Source: Candidatus Sericytochromatia bacterium (lineage in GTDB: Bacteria; Cyanobacteriota; Sericytochromatia; UBA7694). From it: DNA of 9,152 nucleotides. The translations under genes were made by a program, and so were the position numbers. The notes beneath the pieces are model-generated. The model made no database searches and was not told the DNA's origin. It saw only the letters and a program-made list of their open reading frames with translations. Shown piece by piece: positions 6,104 through 9,152 of this stretch. Each line of letters opens with the position of its first letter. Positions within the stretch are counted from its first letter, which is position 1. The stretch is from assembly GCA_913773825.1 (NCBI GenBank), contig CAJYHH010000520.1, forward strand, positions 1-9,152, in the 5' to 3' direction.

Positions 6104-7282
6104 TTACAGTCGGCCATTCTCAATAATCATCGCAATGCCCTGTCCGCCACCAATACAGAGGCTGGCCACGCCATAGCGTTTCTGACGCTCCTGCAGTTCC
6201 TGCATCAGGGTCAGCAGCACACGAGCACCAGAAGCACCAAGCGGATGACCAATGGCAATCGCACCTCCGTTGACGTTGGCTTTATCGCGGTCAAAGCCTA
6301 AAGCTTTTTCAACAGATAAATACTGAGCCGCAAACGCTTCATTAACTTCAATCAGATCCATGTCAGCTAATTCAAGCCCTGCGCGCTGCAAAGCTTTTTG
6401 AATCGCCGGCACCGGGCCAATCCCCATTTTTTCGGGAGGCACACCGACGCTGGCCCAGGAGCGAATCCGCGCTAAAGGCTCAACACCCAGCTCAGCAGCC
6501 ACAGCATCAGTGGTGATAACAAAAGCACCAGCACCGTCGTTAATGCCTGAAGCATTACCCGCAGTCACTGTACCGTCTTTTTTAAATGAGGGCTTTAAAG
6601 CAGAAAGCTTTTCATAAGTAGATTCTGGACGCAGATGTTCATCATGTTCAATCACAGTCTGCTTTTTATCGTTAAGCGCAACCGGCACAATTTCTTTTGC
6701 CAGACGGCCAGACTCACGGGCCGCAGCGGCTAAAGCCTGGCTGCGAGCGGCAAACTGATCCTGTTCTTCACGGCTGACAGTGTATTCTACAGCCAGATTT
6801 TCAGCGGTTTCAGCCATAGAAATATTGGCGCAGGAATCATACAGCGCAGCAGTCATTAAATCTGTCACCTGCGCATTACCCATGCGATAACCCCAACGAG
6901 CATTGGGCAACACATAGGGGATCTGGCTCATGTTTTCTGCACCACCTGCAACCACAATCCGGGATTCACCCAACAGCAGCTGTTCAGCACCATTGACAAC
7001 AGCCTGCAGACCCGAACCGCAAAGACGATTGACGTTAAGCGCGGGGGTTTCAATTTTCATACCGGACTTAATCCCGATATGGCGAGACAGGTAAATCGCG
7101 GTCGGGTCAGACTGCACAACATTGCCCATGATGATGTGGTCGACTTGTTCAGCTGAGACACCCGCACGTTTAAGGGCTTCTTTAACAGCTACAACACCCA
7201 GATCAACTGCAGTTACATCTTTTAGACCGCCTCCGAATTTACCAAAGGGCGTACGTGCGCCGCTAAGAATCACGAGTTCCAT
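6104..7282 (-). CDS. Acetyl-CoA C-acetyltransferase (thiolase II)
   Basis: This 392-residue biosynthetic-type thiolase condenses two acetyl-CoA to acetoacetyl-CoA, or runs the reverse reaction. It is cytoplasmic and normally a tetramer. All catalytic elements are present: nucleophilic Cys88 in NRLCGSG, Asn314 in NEAFA, His346 in GHPLGASG and Cys376 in CIGGGQG. The length and N-terminal SGARTPFGKF match AtoB/PhaA/ThlA-type enzymes. Sequence alone does not tell whether it serves polyhydroxybutyrate, mevalonate, ketone-body or fatty-acid metabolism. No phaB, phaC or CoA-transferase gene is in the window, so I give no symbol. The ATG at 7282 has AAGAGGT 4 nt upstream. It is the first gene of the minus-strand series, and its stop is 9 nt before the J-domain gene. 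That link to a chaperone adaptor is unusual for a thiolase. Confidence 0.95.
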   Translation of the reverse strand: MELVILSGARTPFGKFGGGLKDVTAVDLGVVAVKEALKRAGVSAEQVDHIIMGNVVQSDPTAIYLSRHIGIKSGMKIETPALNVNRLCGSGLQAVVNGAEQLLLGESRIVVAGGAENMSQIPYVLPNARWGYRMGNAQVTDLMTAALYDSCANISMAETAENLAVEYTVSREEQDQFAARSQALAAAARESGRLAKEIVPVALNDKKQTVIEHDEHLRPESTYEKLSALKPSFKKDGTVTAGNASGINDGAGAFVITTDAVAAELGVEPLARIRSWASVGVPPEKMGIGPVPAIQKALQRAGLELADMDLIEVNEAFAAQYLSVEKALGFDRDKANVNGGAIAIGHPLGASGARVLLTLMQELQERQKRYGVASLCIGGGQGIAMIIENGRL

Positions 7283-7318
7283 AAATACCTCTTGTTTGTT
7301 TGGCAGTTGTTGCTGTTC

Positions 7319-7324
7319 ATTATA
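7319..7324 (-). promoter_or_regulatory. Candidate -10 box (TATAAT) for the thiolase transcript
   Basis: A perfect TATAAT lies on the minus strand about 36 nt upstream of the thiolase ATG, leaving room for a 5' leader with its Shine-Dalgarno site. No good -35 is found at 17 nt; CTGTGA at 7347-7342 matches only three of six positions. A closer CTGACA (7337-7332) is at the wrong spacing. It is either a weak -35 promoter or one that relies on an activator. Confidence 0.5.
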
Positions 7325-7413
7325 CCGCGGATGTCAGCCCGTCACAGCCAGCCAGAACCCAGAACCTTCAAGCCTTGTATAGACTCAATCAGACCCAATC
7401 TATGGGAAAATTA

Positions 7414-7442
7414 TTGACAATTAATTAAGTAAAATTTACCCA
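7414..7442 (+). promoter_or_regulatory. Candidate promoter region for the TPR gene
   Basis: A perfect TTGACA (7414-7419) sits in an A/T-rich stretch about 40 nt upstream of the TPR start. No matching -10 is found at the expected 16-18 nt spacing. A good TAAAAT (7430-7435) lies only 10 nt downstream, too close to pair with it. The A/T-rich tract with its TTAATTAA palindrome (7421-7428) is still the most promoter-like part of the divergent intergenic region. A non-sigma-70 promoter is possible. Confidence 0.3.
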
Positions 7443-7458
7443 TTCTGGAGTTTTGTTT

Positions 7459-8109
7459 ATGTTCAAGCAGATGGATAGGGCAATGTACTGGCCCTTGCTC
7501 AGCACGCTGTCACTTGCCACTTTTATCTGTATGGCTGGTCCTATAGCCCCCTCAGCTCAGGCTCTCTCACCTGAGGTCAAAGAATATATTGAGCAAGATA
7601 TCGCCCGCAATCTGCCTGAAATCAATTCGCTCAAAGATAAATACTACGCCTATCTCAATTGTCTGGCGGTTGCCTATCTCAAGCTGCAGGACTACCCCAA
7701 AGCGATTGCCACCTTACAGGAAGTTGTTGTGGCCTATCCTTTAGAAGGGGTGTTTGCGACTAATCTAAGCTTTGCATATTTGCTCAATCATCAGCTTGAC
7801 CAAGCTGAAGCCCAAGCCAAACAGATACTGAGCCTGCCTGAGCGCAGCGAAGATCATGAATTACTGACCCAAGGCGCCTATCTGCTGCTGGGCATGGTTG
7901 CCGAACAACGAGGTCAACATGTAGATGCCCAAAAGTCTTATCAGCAGGCCTGCCAACTAAACGACGAGTCAGTCTGTACCTACCTCAAACAACAGCCTGA
8001 CGGCAAAGGCTATTTTGCGCATTTTATGACGGCTTATAATGCCCGCCTTGAAATCCAGCTTAACAAAGCCAAAGCCAGTCAGGCTTCAGAATTTGACAAC
8101 ATCGACTAA
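7459..8109 (+). CDS. Secreted TPR-repeat protein, function unknown
   Basis: The protein has 216 residues. An N-terminal hydrophobic segment (about 9-30) is followed by a signal peptidase I site after Ala35 (AQA, then LSPEV), so export is likely. Cys24 does not sit in a proper lipobox. After a lead-in helix, three TPR-like helix pairs are visible: around YLNCLAVAYLKLQDYPKAIA, then NLSFAYLLNHQLDQAEAQAK, then LLLGMVAEQRGQHVDAQKSY. The C-terminal 50 residues are polar and helical. TPR proteins are scaffolds for protein partners, and nothing shows the partner here. The ATG at 7459 is preferred over the in-frame TTG at 7453 because CTGGAG (7445-7450) sits 8 nt upstream. The gene is monocistronic, divergent from the thiolase transcript and ended by the hairpin at 8130-8172. 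Confidence 0.85.
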   Translation: MFKQMDRAMYWPLLSTLSLATFICMAGPIAPSAQALSPEVKEYIEQDIARNLPEINSLKDKYYAYLNCLAVAYLKLQDYPKAIATLQEVVVAYPLEGVFATNLSFAYLLNHQLDQAEAQAKQILSLPERSEDHELLTQGAYLLLGMVAEQRGQHVDAQKSYQQACQLNDESVCTYLKQQPDGKGYFAHFMTAYNARLEIQLNKAKASQASEFDNID

Positions 8110-8129
8110 GCACTGATTAAACACGTCCC

Positions 8130-8172
8130 CTATAAAAACAGCCGACTTAAAATAAGTCGGCTGTTTTTATAG
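8130..8172. terminator. Bidirectional Rho-independent terminator
   Basis: A 20-bp perfect stem (8130-8149 with 8153-8172) closes a 3-nt AAA loop. The core GCCGACTTA is G/C-rich, and the outer part carries TTTTT on each strand, so it can work in both directions. It starts 20 nt after the TPR gene stop and lies downstream of the convergent permease gene, ending both transcripts. Confidence 0.9.
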
Positions 8173-8183
8173 AGATGATTAAG

Positions 8184-8219
8184 AGAACAGGCAAGACAAC
8201 GTGTCAGCTTGCCTGTTCT
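8184..8219 (-). terminator. Second hairpin overlapping the permease stop codon
   Basis: AGAACAGGCAAG (8184-8195) pairs perfectly with 8208-8219, leaving a 12-nt loop that can form a small extra stem (GACA at 8195-8198 with TGTC at 8202-8205). The 3' half of the stem encodes the last residues of the permease, and its TGA stop (8206-8204) lies in the loop. Only a short, imperfect U-tract follows, so it is probably an auxiliary terminator or an mRNA 3'-end stabiliser ahead of the stronger hairpin at 8130-8172. Confidence 0.55.
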
Positions 8220-9139
8220 TTGTTCATCCGCAGATAAAGTAAGCTAAACAGACTTAAACAGATCAGAATCACCACTGCATAGGCGCAAGCCAGACCGTAT
8301 TCTCCGCGCACAAAGAAAGCTTTAAACGCAAAGGTCGCCAAAATATCAGTGTGCGGATTATCCTGGGTGACCAGATAAATAATATTGAACATATTAAAGG
8401 TCCAGACAATCCCAAGCAGCACGGTAACCATTGCAACCGGCTTTAACATCGGTAAAGTCACAGACCAGAACTGGCGCATCCGCGAAGCACCGTCAATCTG
8501 AGCAGCTTCATAAAGTTCTTCAGGAATGCCCTGCAGGCCGCCCAATAAGGTGATCATCATAAACGGTACACCTAACCAGATATTGGTGACGCAGACCGCA
8601 AACATGGACCAAAACGGATCTGACAGCCAGGACACATTGTTAAGGCCCATACCCGCCAGCATATGGTTAAACAGACCGTAGTCACCATTAAACAGCCAGC
8701 GCCAGGAGAAGGCCGTAATATAAGACGGCACAGCCCATGGAATCAGTAACAGCGCGCGCCAAAGGCCTTTTAACTTCAGCTGCTGATTGAGAATCAGCGC
8801 TAAACCCAAACCCAAAGCAAAGTGAAAAAAGACATTGACAAAAGTCCAGATTAAAGTCTGGCCAAAGACTTTCCAGAAGTCATTGCTGGCAAAAACTTGT
8901 TCGTAGTTTTCGAGCCCGACAAATTTGGCTTTAGCAGGCTGAACTTCACGGGTAATCGTTACCGAACCATCAGCTTGAGCAGTAGTGGTGTGATAAACCC
9001 GCTCATAGGCATTGCGCTGAGAAATATTCTGAAAGCTAAAGCTGATGCCAATTAACAAAGGAACAAAGACCAGCAGAATCATCATGCCAAAGCCAGGCAA
9101 CAGGAAAAAATAAGGGGTTGAGCGATTGACCTTAAGCAT
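8204..9139 (-). CDS. Sugar ABC transporter permease, MalF/UgpA type
   Basis: This 311-residue inner-membrane protein forms half of the channel of a binding-protein-dependent carbohydrate importer. It has about six membrane helices: roughly 9-36, 93-117, 126-147, 178-200, 235-257 and 284-303. The cytoplasmic EAA loop that docks on the ATPase is intact (EAAQIDGA at 211-218, then TLP at 228-230). KFVGLENY at 72-79 is the family motif before helix 2. The stretch between helix 1 and that motif is about 20-25 residues longer than I expect for plain sugar permeases, but far shorter than the large periplasmic loop of E. coli MalF. The start is supported by AGGAAG upstream at the window edge. The partner permease, binding protein and ATPase are not in the window; the gene order suggests that at least one lies just beyond the right edge. 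The substrate cannot be told; maltose, trehalose, glycerol-phosphate or other sugars are possible. Confidence 0.92.
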   Translation of the reverse strand: MLKVNRSTPYFFLLPGFGMMILLVFVPLLIGISFSFQNISQRNAYERVYHTTTAQADGSVTITREVQPAKAKFVGLENYEQVFASNDFWKVFGQTLIWTFVNVFFHFALGLGLALILNQQLKLKGLWRALLLIPWAVPSYITAFSWRWLFNGDYGLFNHMLAGMGLNNVSWLSDPFWSMFAVCVTNIWLGVPFMMITLLGGLQGIPEELYEAAQIDGASRMRQFWSVTLPMLKPVAMVTVLLGIVWTFNMFNIIYLVTQDNPHTDILATFAFKAFFVRGEYGLACAYAVVILICLSLFSLLYLRMNKEQAS

Positions 9140-9152
9140 GATTATTCTTCCT

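Overview
The window reads as chromosomal DNA of a Gram-negative-type, mesophilic-looking bacterium of moderate GC. It has two predicted secreted proteins with Sec signal peptides, a sugar ABC permease, a biosynthetic-type thiolase and ordinary Shine-Dalgarno sites. Nothing in it fixes the phylum: the thiolase and permease families are near-universal, and the other proteins are too unusual or too generic to place. There are no rRNA or tRNA genes, no CRISPR array, and no transposase or phage genes.

Layout: 1-353 holds no convincing gene and ends in a large inverted repeat (266-357) that runs into the stop codon of the first gene. Four genes then lie head to tail on the minus strand. In transcription order they are an acetyl-CoA acetyltransferase (7282-6104), a J-domain protein fused to a six-bladed propeller (6094-4901), a 1056-residue coiled-coil protein with a small C-terminal alpha/beta domain (4838-1668), and a secreted protein with an SH3-like domain (1505-354). 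The thiolase and J-protein are 9 nt apart and the J-protein and coiled-coil gene 62 nt apart, so these three are probably one transcript. The last gene is separated by 162 nt of degenerate G/C-rich repeats and may be transcribed separately. A perfect TATAAT box lies about 35 nt upstream of the thiolase.

On the other side of a 176-nt divergent intergenic region is a secreted TPR protein on the plus strand (7459-8109). It converges on a MalF-type permease gene on the minus strand (9139-8204). A 20-bp bidirectional terminator hairpin separates the two, and a second hairpin overlaps the end of the permease gene.

The most distinctive content is the coiled-coil protein. It carries three clean repeat periodicities: seven heptads, ten tandem 18-residue units and three 11-residue units. 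It sits next to a J-domain/propeller protein that looks like a cytoplasmic chaperone adaptor. Co-transcription of the two suggests that they work together, but this is inference; the function of the pair cannot be read from the sequence.
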